Assembly (NCBI GenBank): GCA_019055375.1
Contig: JAHQIW010004378.1
Span: 62,001 to 126,000 of the forward strand
Direction of reading: 5' to 3'
Source: Parelaphostrongylus tenuis
Taxonomy: Eukaryota; Nematoda; Chromadorea; Rhabditida; Metastrongylidae
Length of the DNA: 64,000 nucleotides
The position numbers and the translations under genes were made by a program. The notes under the pieces are model-generated. The model was not told where the DNA came from. It was given only the letters and a program-made list of their open reading frames with translations, and searched no databases. Position 1 is the first letter of the stretch; each line of letters begins with the position of its first letter. Of this stretch, positions 10,501-21,945 are shown one piece after another.

Positions 10501-13500
10501 GTGCATACACCACCGCTCTTGTCGCTGGTGGTGACCACTTGTCAGGTAAGCTCGTTACCAACTTCTCCAACAGCACTCCTGAGCGTTCCACCCTTTGAAA
10601 AAAGTGGTAGTGAGATAATAAAGACGAATTTGTCTCTATACAAATCTATTGCAATTATGTCGTTCGATGGGCAAAGAAAACCACCATTTCGCGTATTTGC
10701 ATCGTTTATTAACACAGCACTGTGGTAGTAATATGGCCTTCTATTAAACCTTTAAGGGCCGCAGTTGCGGTCCCCAAGATGTGAGCGCATTTTTCGTTAT
10801 TCAAATCGGATTCTCTTCTCCGTTTTAGAAAAATTTTGAGGTTTCCGTGTTACTTCGAAGCTAAACAATTTTCTATATACATTTCCATATTTTGGTGGAT
10901 ATAAAAGTCATGCATGCGTGTAAAGCTCAAGTGTGGAATGTTATTTTCTAATCGCTCTTTCTCCGCTCTATAGAGACTCTTCCAAAACTCATCGAATCAG
11001 AATGACCGCTTTACAATCTTGCGAGAATATCAAAAACTAGTGAAAAGCCAAGCACAAACGCTAGCCATGCAGGAAATTGGCTCCGAAAATGAGAAGTAAG
11101 TTTCCTTCGGCTGCTACAGCACACAAAACGTTTGTTCAAAAAGCAAGTAGTATTGAAATTGCGGTTTTCTGCGGTTTACTAAATGATTACTAAAACTCTA
11201 GTGAAAAATCTTTGTGCTTTGGAAGAAAATCGGTCCTTTTTTGTTATAAGAAAGCAAATGAACAAGTGATCTCATTCTGGACAGGAACTTCTCAGAGGAG
11301 TGTTAGTGACCATTTGGAAGCTGAGATTTGTTGGCTTACAGCCCCACGTCGCCGGGTTTTCAACATACCCCCTTTTACAACTCTGTAAAACCCAAGATGA
11401 ACTAGCTTCAGAACGCGCATATCTCTTGAAAGACAGAGCTCTTTCTTTGAACTATTAGTAATCTTCGATAACGTAATCGTTGGTGATTCCAACGCTGTGC
11501 TTATATCCTGAAAAAAAGCATTTTCGTGCAACGCAGCAGGTCAAATAAGTTAGATTCGCGTGCGCTCTTTTCATTATAAAAGCACAGAGTTGAAATCAGC
11601 AACGATAACGCTGTGGAATGATTACTGATAGTCCAAAGGAAGAGCTTTGTATGGCGAGAAATATGTGCATATGCAACGCAACGAATTTTCTTCTGTAGCA
11701 ACGTCAAAAGGCTCTTTGGAAAACGGCGACGTGGAGCTGTATCCTGAAGTCTCAGTTTTCAAATGGTTCCGGCCACTCTCATGAAAAGTTCCTGCCCAGC
11801 GAAAGATCCGTTTTTCATTTGTCCCCTTATAATCAAAATTGAACCAAAAGCTCTACAAAGTCGTGCACTGAAAAGGTATTACTTTGCGTTTCAAATGGCA
11901 AATTTATTGAATTATTAAGAATTTGTAAACATATCTTATCAGGCAATAATACAATCATATAAAAAGGGACTGTTACAAAAGAGAAAAGCGCTTTTCTTAG
12001 AATCTGGAAGATCATTATTGTCAAGAATCACGAAATTTCAATGGAGCGCAGAGCTTACTTGATTTGAAATTGACTTTCCCAAGCGATATTTCATAATATG
12101 CCATAACGAGCCATAAAATCAATAAGATTCTTTGATCTTGAACATACTTCGCTCCAAATATTGGCAGTCCAAGCTTCGACGTGACGGCAACGAAAAATGG
12201 ATAAGTTAGACCGATAAATTTGTTCGCGTTCCTATCGCATTTCTTTCGGGTGTCCTTGCTGAAATTCAGTAACTTGTAGAACTCAATTTTATAGCAATTA
12301 TTCCATTTAAACCCAAGCAATGACAAGTTTATGCGCTACTAATAAGCCGAGACGAGGTCATTAGCATCAAACGCACGAAATGCATTGGAGACAATGCATT
12401 TGATGATTAAATAACCGTCTTCTAATTTCAAACCGAAATTTTTCAGGAGACGTTAAAACGTTACCAAGTGGAACAATATCAATCACAATAAACAGCACCC
12501 TCCAATCGACTATTTTGGGACCTTGCTTAAGAACTCGATAGAGTTTGATAGATTTTAATTCTAATTTTGAGCCTTTCAAGAAGGTCTCCTCTTGAAAGTC
12601 TGATTAGACATTTTGAGGGGTATACAAATGTTTCGGCGTTCTCGCACGCCTTACCAGTACCACATTCCCTAAGACTGACTCTGCTACTACCGCAAAATTC
12701 CATAGATAAGGACGGTTTATTTTTGGAAAAAAAAACAAACACGCGCGCGTTACGATAGGGAAATGTTTTTTTTTTTCGCGTTACGGTAGGAAGATATTAT
12801 AAACAATCAATCTTATGGATTATTTCTTTTCAATTTTTAAAAACACTCAAGAATGAGAATGGATAAAACTACTAAATCAATGGAATTATTAGAACTACTA
12901 TTATTATTTTGCAGCACAGATCGCTGGCCAATGGTCAATGGCTCACTAGCATTGAGCTATTACGGAAGCATATATAACAAAACCTTTCAATCGACTATTT
13001 TGAGATCTCGCTTGGGAATTCGATATAGTCTGATGGACTGTTTTAGCCTTTCAAGAGATCTGGTATGTCATCTCAAGTGATACACGTACGTTCCGCGTTT
13101 TCGTACGCGCCATCAGTAGCACAATCCTATGGCTCATCTCTGCTACTTATAGCAGTAGACATTCTACACACAATTTTTAGCTTTTTATCTCCACGGGTTA
13201 AATTCTCTAGATTGAAGATTGAAGGCACCGTGGTTTTGATGGTCATCGCAGCGCGCGTGGAGCCGAGCTCCACTCCCTACACTCTCCGGCAGTCAACAAG
13301 AACGCCCTATGTAACGCCACAGCAAGGCTATCTTGAGATTCCAAAGAGATTCACTCAACGAGTACTCTACGACATTCAAGAAGAAAAGGAAAAGAAAAAA
13401 AATTGAATGCTAGAAGTACTGTGATCCGCACAATAATAATTTTGACGACGGGTCGTATAAATGAATGATCAAATTTGGAGATCGTAAAAAGCTTTCATTT

Positions 13501-16500
13501 CACTCTTTTTTCATGTCGAGACAATTTGGATTTGGAAGCTAAGAACTCAGCTTATTCTTCCACATAAATTTCCGGGAACGCAAATAGTAGAATTGAGTAT
13601 ATCCTCTTGGAAAATGTTCACAGTTATGGAGACGAAGCTCGTCCAGTAAATGACGAAATGCATCACCAACTTCACCATTTACTCCCCGCATTGGTCATAG
13701 GAACGGGAAAGATCTTTTCAGTCTAGAGGACACTTCGGTGTCTATTTGAATTGGATAAGAAGGCATTAAAAGCTCATTTTAGCCTACAATCCAGTTATAT
13801 TAGTGTGAAATAAAAATATAAGCGAACAGAATTGGCAATAATCGGCAAGATCGCTCAGACCGGTAATTTCGATAAGCCATGAGAAATAGACTTGCCTAGT
13901 CAGTAAATCACAAATCAAATGGGAACTGTGTGTAAGACAACGCAGTCTACCAAAACAAGCTAGCTATGTAAAAAATAGTTAAAAGTCTTTGTCTTTTTCC
14001 ATCATTCAACTTCAAGTATATGCACCAGAGTACGAGAAGAAATCCAATAATTGCAGCTAAAATGGTGAGCATCTTACACATCTCCTTAAACAAATTTGAA
14101 ACCATCTCATCTGATTGCTATCAAATCCTATGTGGACGCGTTTTTCTCAACGGCATGGTCATCGAGGATTTTCTCAATGGAGTTTCCCTAAAAAAACGAA
14201 AGAGTGGAATTCACTTGGCGACAGCTCTGATGAGTACTTCGCACACAATGCAGCTCTTTGTGCACATTGTCAGTATCCCAACATGATAACGAATGAGTGC
14301 AGCAACTTCGATGTACACAACCATCTCTTACAACTTTGAATAGGCAAAACCATAGTGGTTTGGTGATTGTAATATCTTCGGGTTGTAAGAAACAAATGAA
14401 TATTCGATCTCATTCGCAGGAGAGGATCTTTTCATAGCAGTGTCAGTAATTCGAAAGCTCAGATTTCTCGCTAAAACCCTATGCGGGCAGCTTTCCAAAA
14501 CACCCCTTTATAACGCTGCAACAATCAAAAAGGTGTTTCACACAATCGTGTTTTTTTTTTCTTATCGCGCTTATATTTCGATGAACAAATATCTTTTCTT
14601 AGAGTGCTAGTACTCATTCGATAGCACAAGTTGCGAAGAACACAAAAGTGCTTGCTTCATTGAAAAGCTCTTTTGATAGCGCTGTTAGAGAAGGAAAACA
14701 TTTGTACTCTACATCTCGCCGAACAGAGCTTTTTTTCAGACTACTAGTAATTATTCAATGGAGTAAGTATCAATGATTCCACCGCCATGCTTATTTCCTG
14801 GAAATATCGCTTACCAGGGAAAACAAAATCGAGTTTTACATTTATGGAGGGGGCTGTTTACCGGCTAATCCATCGGGTAGGAGAAAGGGATGAGGCCGGC
14901 TGCTCGATGGGCGAGAGCTTTGGAGATGTGGATGTTTAATTGGAAAATTTTTTTTTGACTTTGAAAGAAAACTTCAGATAAAAAAAAGAATAAGATACCA
15001 CTATAGTTTCTTTACACGTTGATATGCTTCTCATGCTTCCATTGAATTTTACGCGTGATAAAAATGAAGACGCAAGGCGGTCATGAAGCATAATTTTTAT
15101 TGTGGAGGCTATAACGGCATAAAAGGGTTTTGAAAATCGGCTCAAGCTAGAAATTTATGGCTTCATTTAATACTAACACTCCAATGAAAAAACCTTGTGC
15201 AAGAAAAGAGGTCGAACATTCATTTGCCCCTCTTACAACCCCGAAAAATATCGTGATTATGATGAATAGTATCTAAAACTTGAAGACCTTCTCCAAAAAA
15301 GACGTAAGATTCTGCTCCATTGCAATTAATCCTTGACCTTCATTTGTCCCGAAAACCTGCTTTCTTGATAGTTGATTTTATCGAGCGTTTGTATGTATAG
15401 AAGTGAAACATCTTAATAAGTAGGATTTCACCCATAGAGACACAATGGCGTGCCCTACTTATGCACTGATGGTCGACATATGTTTGAAACTTGAAAAGAT
15501 AGAAGAGCTTTCGATGTCTTGAAAATTCCAAAATCTATAGAATGAAAAACTCAGTCGTGGAAAATCACAAATGAGAAATTTTACGAAATAAAGCAACAGT
15601 GTTTGTACAGCAAATAACATAACAAGTATTGTGTCCAAGTGCTTATCTGTGGTGTCATGCTATGCCTTCCAAACCTACGGATTTCTTCAGCTCTAGGGAA
15701 AGATTGTAGTTTGCCAGAGCATAAAACCTCGTGTTTTAATTATATATTCAAGAATGCTAGTGAGGTGCAAAACTTTCGACCCCAAACGGGAGTTGAGCGC
15801 ATGCTTTACCTCAACCGAGGGCGCCTGCTACCACTACAAAACTGGGACCACCGCTCTACTAACACTCTTTTCATAGAAGGCAACAAAGCCATCAACAACC
15901 CATAAACCGAATTGGTCTAGTAAGCACACATCGGTAGCCACGGTAGTGTAGAAGGAGTACGCGCCCTCGGTATCGGTTAAGTACGGGTTCAACTCCAACC
16001 TGCGATCAAAAGTTTAACGAATCGCTAAGCATCTTGTATATGTAATAGTAACATCATAACAGTGCTAAGATAATTGTGAAACTGGAAATTCCTGAAGATT
16101 ATACACATCTTAATACAGTTTAGAGAAGTTCAAATGTTTAACGACTAATGAGAAAGATTACAAATTTGCGCTTTATTGGAAGGAAGTCAGCAGGGCCAAT
16201 CCAATCCAATTGTACAATATTTGATCAAAATAAAACTTTCAACATACTTGTCACCCACCACATCGGTGAGCGATTCTCGAAATGCCGATCGTAAAATTGC
16301 ATCACACACGAACAGAATATCTTCTGGCATCAGATTTCCAAAATTAATTGTTAGTAATGAAGTTCCAAACGCATCTAAATCAGTAATTAGTCACCTAAGC
16401 AGAACGATTCTGATATCTCTCTATGGGAAATTCAAGGAGAGCGAAAATAACCACTTGAAGGACTACGAAATCATCAGTTCAAATTACTCTAACTATAACA

Positions 16501-19500
16501 CGAGCTCGGGACTCACATAGACCATGTGGAGGCTCAGGCGATTTCCGTAAAATGTCCATCAAGAAACCCTGAAACCATCAAATATCTAGAATTGAAGAAA
16601 CCCGTTAAACACTAGCTATCTGCCTCTGACAACATTATTATTATATATTATTAAACTCAATACTATTATATATCCAACGATGCCGAGAGATAAGCAAAAA
16701 CTTTCGACTCGAGGCGGAAGTTGAATCGAGTTTCACCCATGCCAAGGCGGCTCCAACATAGGTAAATGCCCCGGGATATCCTTAGCATCTTTGGATATAC
16801 AGTTATTATACCAGAACACTGCTAGAAGAGCAATAAAATGAAAAATTCTTGTACATCGACAATTATTACTTACAGAAACAGCACTGAAAGCCTGAGGGCG
16901 CATTGCAAGATACGTGAGCATTATAGCGCACGCCTTCTCAGGATTTGCATCCGCTGCTCTTCTGAATAGTGCTACACCTTGGTCAAGTTCATAATGCTGA
17001 AAAAAACCTGAAAAAAAGAGAGTAATCCCATATGGATTTGGAGCTAATCTTTTCCCAATTGAAAAGCGAAAAACCTCACACTTGTTTCAAAACAGCCATT
17101 TCCGTATTGAAATAATAAGCATAAAAGTTTGTCCATAGATATCCAAGATTGTTGAGTGATATGCAAAATTCGAAACTCGTGAGGGAGTTGAACTTGAGCT
17201 TACCCTTTCCGGAGAAGCGTACCAACCATTGCACTACCAAAATTACTGTTCTGTCATTTCTTCTAAGATACAAAGTATCGAAGCTGTTATTACAACCGGT
17301 AGGAAAGGTTCTGGTGTAATGACACTCTCGGCATTGAACCCCAGAATATTGACTTCGGTGATGTAGCTGTGATACAAGCATAACACTTAATATTCTTAGG
17401 CATTAATGGACAAACTATTTGAGCTTTGGGTGGGAGATCGAACTATCGATGAAGTTTTTTTCATCCTCTAACCACTTCACCATTTGCGCTCTCTCTCGGG
17501 CATGCAAAACGGTACTTTCGTTAGACGGCACGGGATCAAAAACCGATCCATTTCGCTGGACAAGAACTTTTCATAAGAATTCTAGTAACCATTCAAAAGT
17601 TCACATCTCTGGCTAGCGCTGTACTTAGCTGGTTTTCTGAAAGTTTTCTCATGACGTTTCCACAAAGGAAAAGTATTTGTGTTCCCTCACCCCTATCTTT
17701 TTCTCGCAAGACATGGCTCCTTCCTTAGACTCTTGGTAATCAATCGATAGCGCAAGTTTCCAGTTTCCACTGCTGTACCTGATTTCTGAAAAGACCGTTT
17801 CACTGCAGTGCAGCAAAGAAAATGAGATCGAGTTTCACATCCTCGGTTTGCCTTTTTATTGCCTAATCAAAGGTCGGGTGTGTGGTCTTTGTAGATTTGA
17901 TGCAGCGGCCTCGTCATCGACCGACCGATTACGGCTTCGCGTGATACGAAAAGTGCGGTTTTTGTCATTTAATCGAAAATTTTTTCTCCGCTTTGCATGA
18001 AATTCCAGACTAAACGTCTGACCCTAGTAATGAAAGATTTCCTCTATATGTTCATATGGCTTTTCGCGCTCAAGACGAAGTAATAGTTGAATTGTGCAGC
18101 TGATGTAAAACATAATTTTATTTCAAAATTTTACAGCGTTATGAAAGGGTGTTTTCGAAAAAAGCCACGTGCGGCGCTAGCTAGAGATTTAAGCTTTCGA
18201 GCGATTATCAGCACTTTTATGGAAAGTTCATGTCCAACGAAAGGGGTCGGTTTTTGATTCCGCGCCGTCTAACGGAAAAGAATCTACAAAACTTATGGGT
18301 GAACTCGACCACAGTAACAAAATTGGACACGTTGCTGACACCAAGTCGATAGTGAAAATGTCAACAAGTCTTATTGAGAATAAGTTGCAGGCAGGCATAA
18401 ATGAAATCGTATTAAAAATCCATCTAACTTCATTCTCCGACTGCTGTAATTTCTGGAGAGAAAAAAAAAAACATTGAATGCGTCTTACGTACATCCATAT
18501 CCCTCGATATTTTCAACTCCTCGCTGAATATAGTCGTCTGAGAATATATCAATCACTTTGTAGATGAAATCTCGATTGTCGCGCATTCTGAAACAGTGCA
18601 CGGTCAAGAGCAGAAATAAACAAAAGAAATAGCAAAAAGAAATAAACATTAGAATAACATAGATGTCTATGGAAGATATATAGACTTACACTTCATTCAG
18701 ATATGAGATAGCGTCGTCGTATTCACCAAACTTTATTCTCATTTGTAATTCCAAGAGCTGAACAACATAATTACAAGTGTACCATGCGCTTTTCACTTCT
18801 ATGACTGTTGAATTGTATTCAAAATACTCAACCGCAGGCGGAACTGAACCCGTGCTTCCCCCAAACCGGAGGAGGGGTTCTGGTTGGTTGCTGACAGTTA
18901 CGATAGGTGATATCGAAGATAGAGTGACAGTAAAGGGTGGCCCCGGTGCTGTAGTGGTAGCACGTGTCCTGACATAGGCGAAACGCGGGTTCGACTTCCG
19001 GCTGGGGTCGAATAGCCTCGGATGCATATTAGAACATGATAACAGGGCAAAATAGCAATAGAAATGAAGAGTTCGGATAGATTCAATGTTCTGCTTGTCT
19101 CGCAAAAAACCAAAATAAGAGCTTAAAGGCTAGAATTCGGAAAGTGAAGAATATATGATTCACAACTATAAGTAGGAAAAAAGGGAGTCGTCATATAATC
19201 ACTGTCACCTCGATGATATGAAATGTTACCCACTCCTACCTAGCTCAAAATATCCGAGTCTCTCAACTATAACGAAAACTGTCAACACACAATGGTCTCC
19301 ACCACCATCAAAATACACACAGAAATCCTAGTCGTTTGGAGATCAGAAAACGTATTCTCTCGAAGATAGAAGAGTATGTCCGCCTGGGTTGTAGATAACC
19401 CGATCTTTGCAAGCTTATAGAAGGCGAAATCGCAAAACGTCAATTGTCAGAATAAACGTACCGTGATACTATCTTGTATGGTTTACTAAAGAAAAAACTG

Positions 19501-21561
19501 TAAAATACTGAACATAATTAAGATTTGAGTGGTAAGCAAAAGTTCGAGCTCACACGGGAGTTGAACCCGCGTCATCCACATCGGGGACGCGTACGTACAG
19601 TACACGACCGGGGCTACCGCTTACTCACCACTCATTCTTCGATATCTCTCGATCATAACAAGCGGTCGTAAAGTATTTCACACTTTTGGCCACTCCTTTA
19701 GGATAGAAACATAACTATATCGACAGAATGGTGATTTATGGCTAAGGATACACTATTATGCCAATTATAATCGTATAGACCATCAAACAAGAATAAATTA
19801 TTCCAGTTGATTACACTCCCCTAGCAAACAGGAAACTAATGTAATCGTAGAGCCAATCAATGAACATATATCAGGGCATAGTTTAAGCTCTTTTATGAAG
19901 CTAATGCCGAAGTTAAGGAGAGTCAAATCAGAATTGACAGCGGACCAACTTCAAATCCATTGATCCCAGACCGCCAGGAGAATCAATGGTCGCCAAATTT
20001 TGGCCTAGAACAGTATAAAAAGCCCTCCCCACCTCCTCGCTAGGGCAGTGAAGATACATCTGCCGAGCTGCCGTTCGCCCCCACTCAACCTTCCTTAATG
20101 TCAAACAACAACCACAACGAGGACCCCCAGAAAGAACCCTTGCCTTTACATATTCATCAAAGACCTGGTCACTGTACAAGCAGCATGAGAGATCACTCTG
20201 CGCTGTCGAAAGCTCTGTGCTCAAAACATTTCGTACTTCGCAAGAGAAGAAAAGAAACAGGAGACAATTTCTGTGAATTTCTGGAAATCAGCAGTCGTTT
20301 ATACGTCTAACTGTCGAAGATAAGGTGGGCCGGACACGTGATGCATTTCAACGACAGCTGGAGTACAAGAGCCGTTAGCCACTGGATTCTGTCAAACGCA
20401 CAACAGGAGAACTACCAATTACAATTCCTCGCGAAACCCCAAAAAGAAGGATACGCCATACATGCTCTGATTATTGGAATAACTAGCAATGGTAATCAGA
20501 TGAACATCCATAATCATCCATACTTTGATATATGAATGGAAGCGCTCTATCCACGTGTTTGTCGCCAATCTACAAATAACTTCAACAATCAGAGGCAGAT
20601 GGCCCAATTCACATGCTGAGCATCCCCCAACCTTATCTTATCGAAATTGTGGAGAAACTATGTAACGAAGTCCTTTTCACCGTTTGTTTCGAGTGTTTTG
20701 TTTTCTTAAGGCCACGCTCAAATTTCAATATATCTCAAAATTATTATTTGAGCCAACATTTCATGTAGTCTGTTAATGGGCTCTTGTACAGCCCTATACA
20801 CATAGTTCGACCTTGAGCAGCCTCGACAGTCGAGCATGCACCTTGTTTTCAGTCAATTTCTCGGGATCCTTAAGTCATCCAATAAGAGTAGGTAGTGACA
20901 AACGATTTACACAATTGCCGTCTAGTGAATAATCACTAGATCTTGAGAGAATACTCAAAGGAAACGGGAAAATGTTTCAAAAATAACAGCAAAGAGCAGT
21001 CGAAAACTGCCGATCTAGTGATTTTTCACTTGACGGCAATGGTTGTAAATCGTTCGTCGTCGTCTACTCTTAGTGCGAGATTGAAGCACCCCGAGAGAAT
21101 TGGCTAAAGACGAAGGGCCTGCCCCTAACAAGGCTGCTCAAGGCCGAAACATGTGTATCGGGCCGTACAAGAGCCTTTTAGCAGACCCATATGACATGCT
21201 GTCTCAAATAGCAATTATGGGAAGCCTTTTTCAATTTAGAGTTTGTAAGAGTTGACAAATACTCTTCAAAATCGAAGGCTAATTCGAAGACTTCGTCCTA
21301 AATCAACCTCGCGCAATCCTTGGTCAAAAAGGGAAATTCGCAAGATTTTTAGATTTTTCATTCCGAGATTTGATGAGATATGGTCTTTTGCTTTATTGTA
21401 GGAAAACTATTTTGATAAAAGATGATTCGAAGAATCTATATTCATAGAATGCCATACCTGTTTAAATTCATCACTAATGTCTTTTCGTATTGATGAAATA
21501 AGCAACATGCGATATCTAGCCGTGATGTAATTCTCCGACATCAGTACTCGAGTTCGGAGAT
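4521..21561 (-). CDS. Large multi-exon gene of unknown function (5' end not found)
   Basis: I do not recognise the family. Exons placed by splice sites, in transcript order: 21561-21458, 18757-18690, 18587-18493, 17007-16874, 16568-16523, 16323-16248, 12258-12148, (a gap), probably 8494-8468, then 7024-6909, 5700-5503, 5425-5310, 4662-4521 with TGA at 4,523-4,521. Outside the gap, every listed junction keeps phase, which a chance set of open frames would not do. An open stretch at about 10,416-10,228 may supply part of the gap, but its phase does not fit as read. The protein is mainly helical, with repeat-like pieces such as 'KFGEYDDAISYLNEV' and 'FRRAADANPEKACAIMLTYL', suggesting an alpha-solenoid; this is inference. 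The last exon looks amphipathic or coiled-coil ('ARMEVIDESKKIMLTIQYLS') and ends at 'VQSNNQR'. No signal peptide or clear membrane span is seen. Introns are long because they have collected SINEs and foldback elements. Confidence 0.75.
5765..5850. repeat. Copy of a dispersed repeat containing CGTACGTACG
   Basis: A block with 'gtacgtacgtttcggcggta' followed by 'cttcatcagtggcctac'. Related text recurs near 43,165-43,225 and 43,430-43,480 on opposite strands, marking a dispersed element of unknown class. Confidence 0.5.
5920..6050. repeat. Rearranged tRNA-like SINE
   Basis: The left part (5,920-5,966) is the A-box half read on the minus strand. The right part (5,985-6,050) is the B-box half read on the plus strand ('gcgggttcgattcccgcc') followed by the family tail. 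The copy is therefore inverted internally. Confidence 0.6.
7540..8400. mobile_element. Long foldback element, copy 1
   Basis: The left arm (about 7,540-7,665) begins 'gacaggaacttttcatggga' and runs through 'aaaacacccttttatagcgc'. The right arm (about 8,225-8,345) holds the reverse complement ('cagcgttgtaaacgggtgtt', 'cctatgaaaaattcctg'). An inner inverted block is partly kept. No transposase is seen inside. The family recurs about a dozen times here, so it is a non-autonomous foldback or MITE family. Confidence 0.8.
9741..11095 (+). CDS. Possible small plus-strand gene nested in an intron
   Basis: Two adjacent exon candidates join in phase. 9741-9872 follows 'ctattacag' and ends at a GTGAGA donor; it encodes 'KMPIADEKMLAIRRIGHKNE' and 'VVEEQLTPIQ'. 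10487-10545 follows 'tttcag' and ends at GTAAGC; it encodes 'LAMHSAYTTALVAGGDHLS'. A third candidate, 10974-11095, follows 'ctatag' and ends at GTAAGT; it encodes 'FTILREYQKLVKSQAQTLAM', but its phase does not connect directly to the second, so a further exon or an error would be needed. No domain is recognised. It would lie inside an intron of the minus-strand gene. The pieces are short and some could be chance. Confidence 0.35.
11280..11840. mobile_element. Long foldback element, copy 2
   Basis: The left arm starts 'gacaggaacttctcagagga' and the right arm ends '...ctcatgaaaagttcctgccc' followed by 'gtttttcatttgtcccctta'. The arms flank an inner inverted pair around 'gacagagctctttctttg'. It is shorter than copy 1 because the centre is reduced. 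Confidence 0.75.
12520..13110. repeat. Copies of the 'CGACTATTTTGAGA' repeat family
   Basis: 'caatcgactattttgggacc' (12,506-12,525) and 'caatcgactattttgagatc' (12,990-13,010) begin repeat copies that continue into text resembling 'tttcaag..gtct'. The same start is found at 58,480, 58,780, 52,990 and, inverted, at 58,985. These are pieces of the terminal-inverted-repeat element described at 58,478-59,010. Confidence 0.55.
13255..13460 (+). repeat. Dispersed repeat with 'CCGGCAGTCAACAAGAACGC' block
   Basis: This block, its 'ccacagc.aggctatc' middle and its end 'aatgctagaagtactg.gatccgcac' recur at 22,975-23,115, 41,540-41,710 (minus), 42,890-43,090, 51,770-52,030 and 62,150-62,300. In the 51.77-kb copy the block follows a tRNA-type A box (TGGCCGAGTGG), so the family may be a tRNA-Leu/Ser-headed SINE. 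Confidence 0.65.
14420..15190. mobile_element. Long foldback element, copy 3
   Basis: Left arm from about 14,420 ('tcttttcatagcagtgtcag', 'acacccctttataacgctgc'); right arm about 15,090-15,190 ('ataacggcataaaagggttt', 'actaacactccaatgaaaaa'). Same family as copies 1 and 2, with a GC-rich centre like copies at 7.98, 17.86 and 42.4 kb. Confidence 0.7.
15763..16030. repeat. Two tRNA-like SINE copies in opposite orientation
   Basis: 15,763-15,865 is a minus-strand copy ('cgaccccaaacgggagttga', then the A-box half). 15,938-16,030 is a plus-strand copy ('gtgtagaaggagtacgcgcc', 'acgggttcaactccaacctg'). Both are degraded relative to a tRNA. Confidence 0.6.
16690..17240 (-). repeat. Two partial tRNA-like SINE copies around an exon
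   Basis: 16,690-16,757 ('ttcgactcgaggcggaagtt') and 17,155-17,240 ('cgaaactcgtgagggagttg') are truncated minus-strand copies of the SINE family. They sit in the introns on either side of the exon at 16,874-17,007 of the large minus-strand gene. Confidence 0.5.
17540..18270. mobile_element. Long foldback element, copy 4
   Basis: The left arm begins 'cgctggacaagaacttttca' at about 17,551 and the right arm ends with its reverse complement at about 18,215-18,245. Inner blocks 'gattgatag..aagtttcca' and 'cggcctcgtcatcgaccgac' match other copies. Confidence 0.7.
18815..19020. repeat. Pair of tRNA-Gly-like SINE heads
   Basis: 18,815-18,885 is a degraded minus-strand copy. 18,942-19,011 is a well-kept plus-strand copy: 'gctgtagtggtagcacgtgt' (A box) and 'cgggttcgacttccggc' (B box), about 70 bases in all and close to tRNA size. 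The acceptor ends pair only partly. Confidence 0.6.
19535..19645 (-). repeat. tRNA-like SINE copy
   Basis: The minus strand shows a B box (complement of 'cacacgggagttgaacccgc') and a degraded A-box half, followed by the family tail near 19,630. Confidence 0.6.
20042..20450 (+). pseudogene. RTE-type retrotransposon C-terminal remnant
   Basis: The plus strand at about 20,309-20,400 reads 'LSKIRWAGHVMHF' and 'TRAVSHWILSNA', the tail that follows the RT domain in RTE-like elements ('..K.RW.GHV.R.. D.RWT....W.P'). A stop codon just before, at about 20,308, shows decay. The 98-codon open frame on the opposite strand is judged a shadow or unrelated repeat. Confidence 0.55.
20740..21215. mobile_element. 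Head-to-head pair of PLE terminal repeats
   Basis: 20,740-20,945 matches the PLE terminal block at 820-1,080 ('tgggctcttgtacagccc', 'gacaaacgatttacacaatt'). 20,990-21,215 is its inverse ('gtaaatcgttcgtcgtcgtc', 'gggccgtacaagagcctttt'). The two arms meet across about 50 bases, and no RT or endonuclease lies between. Both arms carry degraded hammerhead motifs. Confidence 0.75.
21121..21162 (+). ncRNA. Degenerate hammerhead-like motif
   Basis: Same architecture as the intact motif at 34,195: GCCC, then core CTAACAAG in place of CTGATGAG, a stem II region, CGAAAC, ATGTGTA and TCGGGC. The core has lost required bases. Confidence 0.45.
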
Positions 21562-21634
21562 CTGCAAAACTTGGGATTTAGACATATAAGCAATCAATAA
21601 TCATTATATCCACGGATGGGGGAAGTTGTGGAGA

Positions 21635-21725
21635 ATTTGCGACTTCAGGCTGGAGTTCAACCGGCGTTTCACCCACACCGGGGATCGCTGCTACCACTAC
21701 ACCATCAAAACCACCGCTCTGATAC
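21635..21725 (-). repeat. tRNA-like SINE copy
   Basis: B box (complement of 'aggctggagttcaaccggcg') and A box (complement of 'gctaccactacacca') lie at tRNA spacing on the minus strand. Confidence 0.6.
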
Positions 21726-21794
21726 CATTCGTCCTTAGATAAATATCAAACTTCGCAGTTATAATATTGCTACTTCTTTTTTCGCAGTATTATG

Positions 21795-21945
21795 ATGTTA
21801 CTTATATAACTAAGAGAATTGAGTGGTGAACAAAAACACGGCCTCAGGCGGGAATCAAACCCGCGTATCATACTATCACGCGTGAGGCCGTGTATTTGTT
21901 CACCACTCATTTCTCTTAGTTATATAAATATTATAATCAGCAACT
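21795..21945. repeat. Near-perfect palindrome built from two SINE ends
   Basis: The left arm ('tatataactaagagaattga', 'acacggcctcaggcgggaat') is mirrored by the right arm ('gcgtgaggccgtgtatttgt', 'cactcatttctcttagttat'). The centre keeps only part of the tRNA-like head, so the transcript or single strand would fold into a long hairpin. Confidence 0.75.

Noticed and set aside
13560..13740. Minus-strand open stretch with 'EVGDAFRHLLDELRLHN'
   Set aside because: It looks protein-like, but the flanking exons at 16.25 and 12.26 kb join each other in phase without it, and no matching splice pair was found.
18942..19011. Possible functional tRNA-Gly
   Set aside because: A and B boxes are good, but the acceptor and anticodon stems do not pair well, and many similar copies with a common tail exist in the window; it is a SINE head.
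19928..20224. 98-codon minus-strand open frame
   Set aside because: It has no recognisable domain and lies antisense to an RTE-like remnant; probably a shadow frame in a repeat.
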